Positions 1-12,451 of a DNA stretch of 64,000 nt are shown in pieces. How positions within the stretch are numbered: the stretch's first letter is position 1; each line of letters starts with the position of its first letter. Source of the DNA: Cyathus striatus (Eukaryota; Basidiomycota; Agaricomycetes; Agaricales; Nidulariaceae); the NCBI GenBank assembly GCA_025738555.1, contig JAOVFP010000012.1, positions 1,798,001 through 1,862,000 of the forward strand, given 5' to 3'. The notes beneath the pieces were generated by a model that worked only from the letters and a program-made list of their open reading frames with translations, did no database searches and was not told the origin of the DNA. A program made the translations under genes and the position numbers.

Positions 1-329
1 TCTTAGTTGGATATGCAATCTGCAGTGCAACTAAGCTTGCTACATTACTGGAACATCTGGAACAAATGGCTACCAGTGGAATATTGATGCACATGTCCTT
101 CCACATCCATGGGCAGTGCTAATAGGTCTCGGGTTCAGCTACAACTTGCTGGAACTTACTCAGGAACTTGTAGTTCACGCCTTAACTACTTTCCTTGCCA
201 AAGGAAACAGGTGTGCTCTCATTCTCTTATTTGAACATCTACTGACCAATAGGATTTCTTGTATTATTTTTAGTTATATTTTCTCGCACACAGTATGACC
301 TCGTGGGCTTGGCCCTAAAAGGGGGATAC
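1..329 (+). mobile_element. LTR retrotransposon, 3' end of internal region (partial)
   Basis: This stretch runs directly into the LTR at 330 and ends in a purine-rich tract (AAAAGGGGG, 317-325) just before the LTR start. That is the position and look of a polypurine tract, so the LTR is the 3' one and the element body lies to the left of the window. A frame starting at base 3 is open for about 40 residues and then stops. I do not recognise a reverse transcriptase, RNase H or integrase motif in it, so Ty1/copia versus Ty3/gypsy is undecided. Confidence 0.6.
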
Positions 330-1094
330 TGTTATATCTGTGTCTGGATACATCGTGCCGATGTTCCCACATGACCTTCCAACATACGCGGATCATTCCT
401 GGAATGTACCCGCTTCGGGTTTACACTTCCCGATGTTCCCGCCCAGGAACGTACCTGGAACCAGTCGGGTTTTCTATTGGGTATCCCAGATATGTACTTT
501 CTCTTATGATGGCCTCACCGCGTCATCATTCTATTACTCCTCTCTTCCATTCCTACTTATATGTTTCATTATGGCCTTTGTAGATTAGTTCCTTATTCTT
601 CATTCTGAGCATGTCATTTGCACCCCTACTCCGCTTTGCCCAGACTTCATTTCCTACTTACTCCTTTGACTTGTCCTTTGTATTATTCTTCTACATTTGT
701 ACCTACAGGTTCCTACTTAGTATAAGTAGTCTTCCAGATGTAATAAGTAGTCTTCAGTATTTGTATAAACCTCATACACTTCTTCCTACTTCTAAGTTCG
801 AAACCCACTCTGGGTTTTCCTTTGGGTTTCTCTCCCACTACCTAGTGTAGTGGTGAAGCCTTCTCTTATACTCTGGAATGTCTTCCTTTGTTGAATATCA
901 TCTTCCTCGAAATACAAACCATTCCCTGGGGATATCCAGGCGGCACAGCACACAAGCTGAAGCCACGGTTCTTTCCGCACTCCCACTCTATGTTTCCACA
1001 CCCATACTCACTTCAGGTTTCTGTTATAGTTCTCCCATGCCCTCTGGGTGTCTTCACATTCGTTTCCCAGTAGGAAGGGAATCGGTACATAACA
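330..1094 (+). mobile_element. 3' LTR of a retrotransposon
   Basis: The repeat is 765 bp, begins TGTTATAT and ends ACATAACA, giving the TG..CA ends and short inverted ends usual for LTRs. It is nearly identical along its length to the solo LTR at 11686-12451, which is bounded by a perfect 5-bp target duplication, so the ends are certain. The sequence after 1094 (AGAAC...) is the interrupted neighbour, a hAT transposase gene. Confidence 0.85.
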
Positions 1095-3678
1095 AGAACA
1101 CACTTTTGAGAATGTCTGTTGCACCTTTGCTGGCTCCTAAAAGATCTGATTAATATTATTGAATTAAATGCCGATAATGAATTATCACTTACACATAGAA
1201 CTTCTTTCATAGTATCAAGTCATTTCCAGTCGTTCTTTGACAGTTTGAAGTCAGAGTAGAGATGCTGTTTTGGAAGATCTGGAACCTCCTCGCTTTCATC
1301 AGCAAGAAACACAAATTGATCAACACCCTAATATAATGTTAGCATCAAACTAACTTTGCATAATAAAATACTTACTTTTCTCAGGAAGGTGAATTGTTCC
1401 AAGAATTTATAGAGAGAAGCCCATCGCATATGAATCCAGAGTAACAGCTCAAGTGGCTTGATATCAACTTGAGAGCATGTTGATTTAAAGTATGTGCATG
1501 CTTGAGGAGACTTACAAATCTGAAATTTAAATAGAGTAAGACAAAAAATAAGTAAGTTGCTAATGATAGATATATCTGTTTCACTAAGGCTAGTGCCTTT
1601 CCAAGCAAGTCACCAGCTTGAAAGGTGAAGTTGTCATCACCATCAGACTCTACTTCACCTTCCACCTCAGCCTCATCTTCATCTGCACCCTCATCTTCAT
1701 TCTCAATGTCAAGATCAATATCTGCTAGCTCTTTGTTGAGTTCATCAAGGTCAAGATCGCCATTACGACTCGACTTTTTTAGAGCAGCCTTGATCTTTCT
1801 ATTAAGAGAGCTAGGAGAGGCAGGTGCAACAGTTTGAATGAAATGCTTCGCAGAAAGGTGGATAGCATGCTCCATACATCTATAGAATAGTTATAAATAA
1901 ATTAAACATAAGTAGAATCCAACACTTACAAAATATCATGCTCTTTTGCAGTCCAATCAATATCACTAAAAGTCAGATGTTTCTTGAGCTCTTGAATTGT
2001 TGTCCTATTAACTGATGCCCCATCACTGGTAATCCATCCAAGCTGTATATAAAATTGTGAGTAAAATGATATAACATACTAAAAGATAAGTTACATACCT
2101 TTCCATGAAGATTATACTGGTTAATGGTGTGCAGAATAACACCTGCTATGTTCACACCATTGTGACAACCTTCAACAATCTCAAATGCGAGCTGTTTGTC
2201 TTGAAGCTCCTGATCATCAGGGCAATCAGGTGGTGAATAAATGTAGTGCCTGGTAATCGAAATATGTGGATCCCCAGTTGCAGAGGTCCACAAGTTGAAG
2301 GTGAGTGAAGTCTTGCTGGGTATGGTGTTCAAAATCCCTCTAACAATATCCATGGCAAAGGAGGCTTGGTAGATAATTTCATTTCACAATGTATTACGAT
2401 GGGGAATATCACCTTCTGAGATCGAGGGGTGGCAGTATCGTAGTAGGCATCAAAAACAGCCTCTCTCTATCAGCTGAAAGGCCTATAAAAGAATAAGTAA
2501 ATAGAATAAGAGTTCTTACTACAGTTAATGTACCTCATCTTCACAAACAATTATTTCAATAATATGGTTGAACAGGCCACTTCATGAATATGCAGGAGGC
2601 TTAGGCACCTGTTTGATTGTAGTGTTGGGTGTGGTCTGCATCATACTGCTTTGAATTAGAACAAGAGTAATGAATCACATAAGAGAACATACTCTTCACT
2701 TGCTGCAGATGAAAGCTTAGATAAAGCATGAGCATTAGGCTCAATGCCAACTGTTTTTCAGTGCTCTATGTACTCTTCTACATGTCGTCTACAGTTAAGA
2801 TCAACATTAGACTTAGACTTGATAATGTAATATAAAAATTGACCTACCTTGCAATATGTGTACATAGAGTGCTGGTGCTTCCAGTAAGGAAGCACTTCAG
2901 GTTACCAGGAGATTTTTTACTTCAAGACTCAGTTAATAAAACGAAGATATAAATATAACTGAAATCAGTTACTTACAGACATAACATACACCAATGACCA
3001 TCAAGAACTTTGTTAGTATTGGGATTCCTGTATGTCTTGTCATGGCGAAAAATGAGGTGAATATCAGCTGTTAATTCTTCCTTATTATGAGGAAGACTGG
3101 TCTAAATAAGTACACATTGTCAGCAATTAGAATAGAATATGAATAGAACAACATACTGAATTGTCATTATCGCCCATTTGCTTCAACTTCTCATAAGTGA
3201 GATCCGAGTTATCAGGTCCACTGAGTTCCTTCTCAGTGTCCTCAGTGTCCTCCAGAACCTCCTCACTAGAAGCAACCAAAGTTGATTTCTTTGGAGGCTG
3301 TCATGATGATTTTGGACTTCCAGAAGCAGGGCACTTCTTCTTCTGTGGCTTTCTTGTGCTCACCTCAGACTCTGCAGCCTCTTGAACATGTTGAGAAGGC
3401 TTTGTCTTGCATGTTGAAATATGCACTTTAGTGGGAGCCTTCCCTTTCACATTTGAGACTTCAGTTGCAGAGTCTTCAGATGCTGAGGGTGAACCGATAG
3501 CCATTGGAAGGTCATCATCTTTATCATGGAAGAACTGAATCTCAGATGCATCTTTCAAACTCCCATCAGCATGCACAGCACATCCAACATCAGAGACATT
3601 GGAAGAGCATGGGGAGGCATTGGAAGAGCAGGGAGCTGAGTTGTTGGAGGAGTGAGAGGCATTGTAATTGTGAGACAT
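1095..3678 (-). pseudogene. BED-finger hAT-family transposase, decayed and 3'-truncated
   Basis: The reading starts at the minus-strand ATG at 3678 with a Ser-rich leader. A BED-type zinc finger follows: CMLC near 2990 and an H-x-H cluster at about 2760-2840. The RNase H-like hAT core comes next: NLWTSATGDPHISITRHYI near 2220-2300, GWITSDGASVNRT near 2000-2040 and CMEHAIHLSAKHF near 1840-1875, followed by an acidic insert and a conserved tail around 1200-1300. Introns of about 50-60 bases with GT..AG ends separate the exons. Six in-frame stops, all TGA, lie at 3301-3303, 2758-2760, 2582-2584, 2450-2452, 2384-2386 and 1220-1222. The C-terminal dimerisation part is missing because the LTR retrotransposon adjoins at 1094. 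The family assignment rests on the core motifs. It cannot encode an active transposase as it stands. Confidence 0.75.
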
Positions 3679-3680
3679 GG

Positions 3681-3845
3681 CTAATAAAACTAAATAGTCA
3701 TTAGTTTCATAGTGCTAAGTACAGGTTTGAAATCACATACCATATAACTAATAGTAGAGATCCTAATAAAACTAAATAGTCATTAGTATCACAGCACTAA
3801 GTACAAGTTTGAAATCACATACCATATAGCTAATAGTAGAGATTG
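3681..3845. repeat. Two-copy tandem repeat, 82-bp period
   Basis: Two near-identical copies beginning CTAATAAAACTAAATAGTCA start at 3681 and 3763. They lie just upstream of the decayed hAT gene's start codon, so they fall in its former promoter or leader. No function is implied. Confidence 0.8.
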
Positions 3846-3849
3846 CAAT

Positions 3850-4699
3850 AGAAGATGTAACTTAGGTTGACAACTTGAGGGCGCAAGCAAGCTTGAGGAT
3901 GCACATTATATACCTTTCAAACTGTGCTCAGAGTGAGAATGCATTAAAGTTAAGAGTGAGCTGCCATCAGAAACGTCGAGAGGTCTGGACTCCAAAGTGA
4001 GAGTGGATAATCTTTAAGTATGTGTTGCCATTGCAATTTTATTATCAAGACAGTCATGACTCAGAGCTGGGATATCTTTAGGTAGAAGTAGTCATAATAG
4101 AGCCTTAGAGATTGGAGGCTGTGAGAAAGAAATAAGCCTAGAAATTGAGAGCTGGACTCAGATTGAGAGTGGATTATCTTTGAGCACAACCTTCCATTGC
4201 AAATTTTATGTGGCCATTGCTGGGATATAGTTGTTGGAAAGATTGAATTTGCAAGGCTGTCACTCGGATAACCTGGTTGCTGTCAGAAAGATCAGATTCA
4301 GGGCTCATAATTTGGATAGTGGAGGAATGGAGGAGCATCTTTCAGCATGGAGGCTCGGAGCATTGGTATTATGTCATTGTATCATATGCTGTGCAGTATG
4401 ATCTTGTTACATCTAAAGGTGCTACCAAACAAATAAATATTTGTAGCACTTTACTATAACCTTTACACTGTAATTACTAATATGTATTTACTTGGTACAA
4501 TGTTTTACAACACATATTCTAATGCAGAAACTAAAAAAAAATCCTCTTCAGCTCACGTTCAAACCTGTTCGCAGATTTATGACATTAGAAGAACCAAAAA
4601 CCAAACTATAGGTTCAGTTCTACTGAAAATGCCAAATGTTGAACTGAACTTGCATCCAGTTCAGCCATGGTTCGAGTTCGAACTGAACATTGACATCAC
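3850..4699. other. Stretch without a recognisable gene
   Basis: AT-rich sequence with loosely repeated words (for example gagagtggat and gccattgc) between 3880 and 4260. At 4545-4690 there are several GTTCAG/CTGAAC and GGTTC/GAACC words in both orientations, which resembles the end of another motif-rich element, but I could not find target duplications. Short open frames here show no protein features. Confidence 0.4.
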
Positions 4700-4857
4700 T
4701 AGTAGCATGTTCCTCAACAACTGCAACAACAATGTACAACTGTGTAGGATGAACATGCATTCATTTGGTAACACTAGGGGAAAGGCTGTTCCTCCACTGA
4801 ATAAGGACATGAAGGCTTGACTATGGCTGGCAGAGGTTAGAACAATGGATACTGGAC

Positions 4858-5508
4858 TAGGGACTAACACAGATAAGACTGTTTCATATCCAGATAGTAA
4901 CTGATGGATAATGGTGATTCAGATATGGATATGGATATACCATGGATCCTCTGGGGTTATCTGTACTTTTGGTGCTAGTTAAATTCATTATGCTTGAATT
5001 TAGTCTGACTAAGGGACCCACATCATTTTGAATACTTGTGATCTTACAGGATAGTTGCTTATAAGCTTTTGAGTATATTCTGTCGTTTACTATGGAATTT
5101 TAGATAATTTCCTTCAAGTTACAAGGCATATATACTATGCCAACATATTTGGCACGTGCTATATGAATTTATGAATTAATATCATGTATTTACATTGACG
5201 GATACATTCTGAAAAAACCAGATCTCAGCCTGATTTCATCTTTTCCTTTAAGTTCACATTTCTCTTACAACTCACATAAAATTTTTAAATAATATTACTC
5301 ATACATAGTAAATACATCTACTGAGGAAGTTTTACAACACTCAAGCCATTTGCTCATGAGAAATGAAGGAATGTTTTCTTTTATAAACATGACCCAGATA
5401 TCCAGATATCCACGGTTCCATCTGTACTTTATCTGAACAGATACATACCCATATGGTAAGCCGGATATGGTTAATTAACTGATTTTAGCTTAACCATGTT
5501 AGTCCCTA
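4858..5508. mobile_element. hAT-type non-autonomous element, 8-bp TSD TACTGGAC
   Basis: Both ends carry the inverted repeat TAGGGACTAACA. The perfect duplication TACTGGAC lies at 4850-4857 and 5509-5516. The paralogous site near 28300 reads TACCTGAC with no insertion, which is an empty site. The interior near both ends is rich in GGATAT/ATATCC and CAGATA/TATCTG words in both orientations. It has no coding capacity. 8-bp duplications and TAGGG termini fit the hAT superfamily. Confidence 0.85.
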
Positions 5509-5578
5509 TACTGGACACAAAGCATACTGTGCATCAGTATGGTCAAGGTGTGGTTTACATTCATCATGATCCCCAGAG

Positions 5579-7069
5579 CAGGCAATACCATGGTTTTGAT
5601 ACATCATTTGCAGTAATCATTGTAAGTGAGTGATGTATAAATGCTACAATTGCTGTGGGGTTCCCAGGTAGCAAAGTAACTCGAGAGAAGCTGATAGATA
5701 TTGCATATTCATTCTTAATAATAAGTTATACATCTCCCGCCAGCCCACCCTCACAGCTCACACACTTCCCATTTTGAAAGAGCTAAAAATAGCGGAACCT
5801 TAGTTCATCAATGTAACATGCTTTGTAAACTGTGCTTCTTTAAAGCTTTGAGTTGTATCCACTTTCAAATTGCAAAACATAGACAATTTCCACTAATAGA
5901 TATTGTGTATATTCTCCTCGCCTGTTCATTTTATATTGTATATTACACTGTAATATTGCTTATATGTAAGAAATGATTGCTTCTTAATTTGACAACAATA
6001 CCAATTGGATTTCTTTTGAAATTTACTACTAAAACACATTGTGAAAACATGTAGCCAGACATGGACTATGGTACAAATGTTAATATTTTATTAATATAGG
6101 ATGACAAGCTTGACTAATTGTGTCTCTCAACTTATAATATTTTATAATCTGTTGCAGGCTGCATGCATCTGGTAATTAAAATCCAATGCCCATCTATGCT
6201 CATAAGCATGAATATGTAAGAGTTTTGTATTTTTGTCAGACCAAAACTAAAAGATTGCTTTGTGCATTGACTAGTATCTTGGATACATAGATTATAATAT
6301 ATAGATTAATATCATTCGATTTTTTTTTGAAGTGGAACATATAGAATACATTATATGTCTATGTTTTTCCATTGCATAAATCTCTTTATGATACAGTTCT
6401 CCTGGCACATAAATTCCCGGCCACTGAGGCATGTACCACATGATTTCAACGATACTTCCATAATAGAGTACTCTATTACTCTTAAAGTTCACACACCCCC
6501 ATGCCCCCCATTGATACTGTGGCCTTCATGTAGCACATTTCATCATTCTTCATCTTCTTTCTGGGGGGTGTGCTTACTTTGATATTTACATGTCACACAT
6601 GACAATTGTGGTAATTCAATATGTTGTACAAAACCAGCACTAATATCTAATATGATTTTAAGAATTATAAAAATATCAAAAAATATATCTGGTAAGCTAA
6701 AGGAGAAAAACCATACTAACAAAAGGAAGCAGTAGAGTTTATGTTGGAGCATATGTAATGGGCAGATCTTGCGAAAAGAATTAACAGAGCAATAAATTAA
6801 TGAAATATCAATCAAATATATGAATTGATGTGCACTGTGAAAAGTTGTGAATATAGTAAACGAACACAAATGAACAACATGTCCAAATATGGATCACATT
6901 GGGATGTTGTACAATGATTACTAAATGATGGAATGTTTCATTGTGCATGGAGTTCTTCTTGCAGTTACAGTAAATGATACATTGGTGCCTACAGTAATTG
7001 CTGTTGGTTATACATCACTCTATTGCAGTAATCACAGTACATGATACATCAAAGATACAGCATCTGGTG
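5579..7069. mobile_element. Non-autonomous DNA transposon, 7-bp TSD CCCAGAG
   Basis: CCCAGAG lies at 5572-5578 and 7070-7076. The paralogue near 28360 has a single CCCAGGGG-like site, so this 1.49-kb segment is an insertion. The ends are imperfect inverted repeats (CAGGCAATACC at the left, the reverse complement of ATCTGGTG at the right), with subterminal TTTGATACATCAT / TTTGATGTATCAT and GCAGTAATC words mirrored at both ends. The AT-rich interior encodes nothing recognisable. A small inverted pair (CACACCCCC at 6490 and GGGGGGTGTG at 6564) suggests a second, nested event. Confidence 0.65.
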
Positions 7070-7569
7070 CCCAGAGGCTCTGGCCTCATCAAGTGCTTGG
7101 GCATATGGATTAACAGCCACTTTTCTCATTCCCTCTTTGATGAAGTACCTTCAATTTAACCATTCTATAAACATACATCTGGACTCTAATCACCTTTGGA
7201 AATGCACATTTTCCCAGCAACACTCACTTCTATCTTATCTATCAGTAATCGATTTGTTAGGCCAGATATACATAGGATCCAATCACTTCTCACAAGTTTG
7301 ACAGATTGATGTACTAATACAATCATTCTATTTTTTCAACCAATGGTGGCAATTGATTCATAGAAAAACTGCCTAAATGACGAGTACATTCTCTTGTCAT
7401 CTGTCATGTGAGCAATGTAGCATTATTATAATGCCTATAGATGCCTAGGCTGCCTACTCACTGTTCCTTACATGCTTAGCATATGCCCCATGCTATTGTC
7501 AATGTAAAGGATTTGGGAAAGGGCTCAGCTGAAACCTTCAAGATGTTTTCCCTACAAGTCTCTTCACTC

Positions 7570-8071
7570 ACTTGACAAAGATCACCACCTCATATACATT
7601 TCATTTTTTTTAAAAAAAAAAATAATTCTAGTTTATTAAGTCAGTTGTGCAAAACCATGTCATGACTACAATGAGCTATCTAATTGAGAAATCTATATAG
7701 GTGTGGTTTACTTGTTATCTACTGGTAATGAGGACTCAGGTCAAATGTCTGGAGGTGGGGAGTTTTCTGGGCCATTATGGCCCAGAAGATGGAGTCCCCC
7801 ATCTGTTCTACATACTATGAGGGAAATGGGGGTGTGCTATGGGTCACAGGGGTAATTTCGGGGCTACTGATATACATTTCATCAGGGTTTAAAGTCCTTT
7901 ATCATGTAAAGTTCATCTGTGTGTTTTGTCTATTCAGAGCCCTTCCATTGTATCAATCAATTGCTCAAGCCAAGCTCCATACTATGTAAGTAGTTGTAAG
8001 TATTGGATCTCAAGTGCCCCATACCTTGCAACTCTGTTGAGAATCTGCTCATTCTCCCAGTTCTACCTCAT
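7570..8071. other. Intergenic stretch without a recognisable gene
   Basis: Contains an A/T tract near 7606-7622 and a perfect 23-base palindrome at 7765-7787 (arms TTCTGGGCCAT and ATGGCCCAGAA). The 70-codon open frame at 7777-7989 has no recognisable features. Confidence 0.4.
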
Positions 8072-8079
8072 CTGGTAAG

Positions 8080-9305
8080 TAGGGAACTGCACGGGTAACC
8101 TGTGGGTGTTTTGAGTCTGACCCGCACCCGTACCCATCTGAACCCTTACCCGTGAACCCACGGGTATTTTTAGCATGGGTACTACGGGTTGCGGGTAACC
8201 CGAGGGTTTTCTTATATTGAAATTTAATGTGAATGTGCTACATCATAATTAGATATACTTACATGTTGCTTACATATTTAATTGAGTAAACAATTGGTAA
8301 ATGACTGGATTATACTATGTATTCTGAGATTCTAACATGTACTTTAATAAATACAGCACACCCATATCAATATAAAAATGTAGGATGTGTTTAATGATGC
8401 TGATATCGTTTGCATCGTCATAACGGTGCTAGGATAGTACTAACGAAACTGGCATCGTTAAAATGAGCCCTGCATCGTTATAACGGTGCTAGTATCATTC
8501 TAATGATACCGGCTTCATTAAAACATATCCTACATTATAATAACACATCATAAAGATGCAGGATTCATTAGAACTATCCTAGCACCGATCCTAACACTGT
8601 TATAATAATGCATAATTCGTTTTAACAATGCCGGTATCGTTTGCACCGTTATAATAATGCCAATTTTTATATATCAACGCTGGCATCGTTATAATGACGC
8701 AGGATTCATTTTAACGACGCCGGCATCATTAGAGCGATCCTAGCATCGTTATAATGATGCAGGATTCATTTTAACGACACTGGCATCGTTAGAACTATCC
8801 TAGCACCGTTATAATAATGCAGAATTTATTTTATGAACACTGGCATCGTTAGAATGATCCTAGTATCGTTATAATGATGCAGGATTTATTTTAACGATGC
8901 TGGTATCAATAGAACAATCCCTGCATCTTTATATCAGTGCTAGTATCATTAAAACGATACCGGTATTGCTAAAACCATGCTAGATTAATTGGTGTAAAGT
9001 TAGGAATTTGTTATAATTATTGTAGGTTATAAAAATTATATACAACCGTAAAATTATATCTGTTGTATAACTAATATGTTTCTGTACCCCGTGAGCTCAA
9101 CAATATACATAGCTGGTTTCACACTACAATATCTTATACCTACAAATTAAAGTAACTAATGTAGCTCTTTACAGTTATCAATTTTTGAATTGTTTGGTCA
9201 CGGGTAAGCACGGGTGGCGGGTACAATGATGCTGACCCGCACCCGTACCCGCCGGCACCCTTACCCGTGACCCGTGCGGGTTTACTCAACCCGTGCAGTA
9301 CCCTA
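8080..9305. mobile_element. hAT-type non-autonomous element with satellite core, 8-bp TSD CTGGTAAG
   Basis: The ends are TAGGGAACTGCACGGGTAA and the reverse complement of TAGGGTACTGCACGGGTT. The perfect 8-bp duplication CTGGTAAG lies at 8072-8079 and 9306-9313. About 150 bp at each end is packed with ACGGGTA/TACCCGT words on both strands. The core (8395-8985) is a 60-bp tandem array. It is related at the termini to the element at 22219-23268 but has a different core. There is no transposase frame. Confidence 0.88.
8395..8985. repeat. 60-bp tandem array, about ten degenerate copies
   Basis: Each 60-bp unit reads roughly as aggattcattttaacgac, cggcatcgttag, a-gatcctagcatcgttat, aatgatgc. Within a unit, cat/atcgtt-like words recur about every 15 bases, so the 60-mer is itself built from a shorter unit. 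The array forms the core of the surrounding hAT-type element. Confidence 0.85.
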
Positions 9306-9900
9306 CTGGTAAGGGAACATGCAACATCAATACATACAATTTATAATCACATTTGCACCAATCACCTGAATATATTAAAGTCTTATCCTGTCCCACATTC
9401 ATCCTCATCTTCTCCATGGCATGAGTACCAGGTGCAAAAGGTTCATAAACCTCCATGTCTCTTGATTGCATAGGGTTTGGTAGTATGTGGTGGTACCATG
9501 AAGATGACTTTGCCAGTTGAGGGTTGAGTGGGGGTATCGCACATATGGAGGGGAACATTGTACCAGGTATCTTCTAACACATAATATATATTTTTCCTGC
9601 TTGATACATAGGAGATGGAAGTAATGTACCTTTGCTAAAAACCATAATCTCTTCTGATGGTATGCCCTATGTTTTGGGGTACACTAGGCAGGGTGTGGTC
9701 TCTCCTACTACAGGCTAGGGAGTTGAATGCCCAATCTGTGGCTGTTGAGAGGGAGATGCCATTTGCTGTTAGTAGTACTTGCTGCGCTAGAGAAAACAAC
9801 AACCTGTATCTGAAAGCTGTATTATATATGATTATAGAATGAATCACTGTATCTAGCTCCATAAAGTAACTCATGGGACACAATGCCAAAGTTATCTTGG
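9286..9900 (-). pseudogene. Possible small gene remnant, unrecognised
   Basis: Two minus-strand open frames (9635-9889 and 9286-9558) could be joined by an intron with a GT..AG pair around 9560-9625. The upstream frame includes SLACSRRDHTLPSVPQNIGH and the downstream one KSSSWYHHILPNPMQSRD, both with balanced, protein-like composition. An in-frame TAG sits just before the presumed donor and no family is recognised. The element at 8080-9305 ends inside the downstream part, so whatever was here has been truncated. Confidence 0.25.
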
Positions 9901-11685
9901 GACACAGTGCATTAGCCTCTCATTTGTCAAAGATAAAGGAATTAATTCATCTAAAACACCTTACTGAACTTATGTCTACTAAATTTACCTTTGTATCAGC
10001 ATGTTTTTACCTTAATTCAAGAAACTTGAAGTCCATGCACTTAATATAACACATCAGAGGTGCAGTATATAAACACAAGAAGTAACTATAGGTTGTGTGA
10101 AAAGAAAGGATACAAGACCCTAGTAATGAAAATGAGATGGAATTGAGACATCTTCATAGACTGTACTCTCCTGTAACAATTTTTTCAGATTGACACTCCT
10201 TAAAATGTTATAAGGTATGTCAAAATTTCTTCTGTTATGTTTGTTTTATTACTTTCTTTCTTTCTAACTTGAAGTAGCTGATTCATTACAATACTCTTCA
10301 TTGTATCAGGGTGTTCATCTCCAAGATATCTCATTCTTTTTTCCATCACTTCAATCTGCAGTTTCTCTGCCCTTTCCACATTCCCTGACTGGAATATGTA
10401 TCCACAAGATTATGCATACTGACAAGAGTGTCAGGGTGTTCACCACCAAGAATTCTTGTTCTTTTATCAAGAATCTCAATTTGCAACTCCAGTGCTTTAT
10501 TCAACTGTCCTTCCCCAGCATATGCACATGCTAAATCATTCATAATCTGAAGTGTCTGAGGATGCTCATTACCAAGATTTTTTGCTGCTTTGTTCAAAAC
10601 CTTGATTTGAATTTCCTTGGCCTCAGTCCACCTCCTTTGTCTCAAGTATGTATTTGCCAGATTATTCATCATAAGCAAAGTGGAAGGGTGGTCTTCACCA
10701 ATAATCCTTTTTTGCTTGTCAAGGACATTAATTTTTATTTTCTGTGCTTCTTTCCATTGTCCTTGCTTGAAGTGTATACTTCCCAATTGGCCCATACTAT
10801 CTAGTGTGTCAGGATGTTCTTCACCAAGAAGTTGTTTCCTTCTTTATATTACATCAATTTGCAACTCCTTTGCTTCTTTCCATCTCCCTTGACTAGAGTA
10901 TGTAGCTGCCAAATTGTTCATAGAATAAAGTGTGTGAGGATGTTCCATTCCAAATAAATCAATTCTCTTGTTGAGAACATGGGTCTGTAATTTTTCTGCT
11001 TCTTTCCATCTCCCTTGTCTAAAGTATGTACCACCTAAATTATTTATGATAAGAAGGGTTCTAGGTATATCATCACCAAAAGTTTCTTTAGCTTCATTTA
11101 AAAGCTTTGTATGTATTTCCTCTGCTTCTTTCCATTTTCCAACAAAATTGTAGATATATGCAACATTTAATTTGGCACAATGTGTCATATGATGATCTTT
11201 GCCATATATCTTTATTCTGTTTTTCAGTAAGTGAGTAAACAATTCTGCTGACTCTTTCCATTTCCCTTGATAATCATATGTAATTGCCAAATTATGCATA
11301 GTCTCCAGTGTCATATAATGTGTATCACCATAATTGCTTGTAGTAATCTCAATTATATTTCTTCCTATTCTCTCAGCCATGGTAAGTTTTCCTTGAGCCA
11401 TGTATGTGCTTTCAAGGCACAACATACACTGAATAGTATCATAATGATCTTCTTCAAGTATTTCTGAACTCTTTTTCTAAATCCAAACCTCCTGATCTTC
11501 TGCCTCTTTGTATTTGCCTTGATGGTACTGACTGATTGCTGACTGTAAAATAATGCCCAGACTTAATGGATTCTCTTCACCATATTTGTTCTGGTACATC
11601 CTTAGTTTTATCTTTAATAATTTCTCCTCAAATTTGTACTTTAATGTTGTGTGAAATACAGTTAAGAATTGTTCAAGTATGTCAA

Positions 11686-12451
11686 TGTTATATCCGTGTC
11701 CGGATACATCATGCCGACATTCCCATGTGACCTTCCAACATACCTGGATTGTTCCTGGAACATACACGCTTTGGGTTTACACTTCCTGACATTCCTGGGC
11801 AGGAATGTACCTGGAACCAGTCAGGTTTTCTATTGGGTATCCCGGATATGTACTTTCTCTTATGATGGCCTCACCACGTCATCATTCTATTACTCCTCTC
11901 TTCCATTCCTACTTATATGTTTCATTATGGCCTTTGTAGATTAGTTCCTTATTCTTCATTCTGAGCATGTCATTTGTGCTCCTACTCCGCTTTGCCCAGA
12001 CTTCATTTCCTACTTACTCCTTTGACTTGTCCTTTGTATTATACTTCTACATTTGTACCTACAGGTTCCTACTTAGTATAAGTAGTCTTCCAGATGTAAT
12101 AAGTAGTCTTCAGTATTCGTATAAACCTCATACACTTCTTCCTACTTCTAAGTTCCAAAACCCACTCTGGGTTTTCCTTTGGGTTTCTCTCCCACTACCT
12201 AGTGTAGTGGTGAAGCCTTCTCTTATACTCTGGAATGTCTTCCTCTGTTGAATATCATCTTTCTCAAAATACGAACTATTCTCTGGGGATATTCAGGCGG
12301 CACAGCACATATGCTGAAGCCACAGTTCACTTCTGCACTTCCACTCCTGTTCCCATACCCGTACTCACTTCAGGTTTCCATTATAGTTCTCCCACGCCCT
12401 CTGGGTGTCTTCGCATTCGTTTCCCAGTAGGAAGGGAATCGGTACATAACA
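11686..12451 (+). mobile_element. Solo LTR, 5-bp TSD GTCAA
   Basis: This 766-bp copy of the LTR at 330-1094 runs from TGTTATAT to ACATAACA. GTCAA lies at 11681-11685 and at 12452-12456, a perfect 5-bp target duplication. No internal region remains, so the element was reduced to one LTR by LTR-LTR recombination. It interrupts the linker just before the TPR repeats of the pseudogene. Confidence 0.95.

Larger units (their letters stand above)
4700..7560. repeat. Diverged, CpG-depleted segmental copy of 26.8-28.8 kb
   Basis: Collinear similarity is clear at 4704-4735 with 26830-26845, 4740-4849 with 28200-28290, 5509-5578 with 28300-28360 and 7070-7560 with 28360-28800. Relative to the other copy this one lacks about 1.35 kb, corresponding to 26.85-28.19 kb. 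It has gained two transposons, at 4858-5508 and 5579-7069. Most differences are CG in the 28-kb copy against TG or CA here. Confidence 0.75.

Noticed and set aside
340..1153. Open frames of 60-90 codons within the LTR, also seen at 11669-12591
   Set aside because: They fall wholly or mostly in LTR sequence. The 11669-12591 set merely repeats them.
7765..7787. 23-base palindrome as a regulatory site or terminator
   Set aside because: It is isolated, with no gene next to it, and I see no basis for assigning a function.
8395..8985. 60-bp array as a CRISPR or coding repeat
   Set aside because: Tandem without spacers, no open frame through it and bounded by transposon ends.
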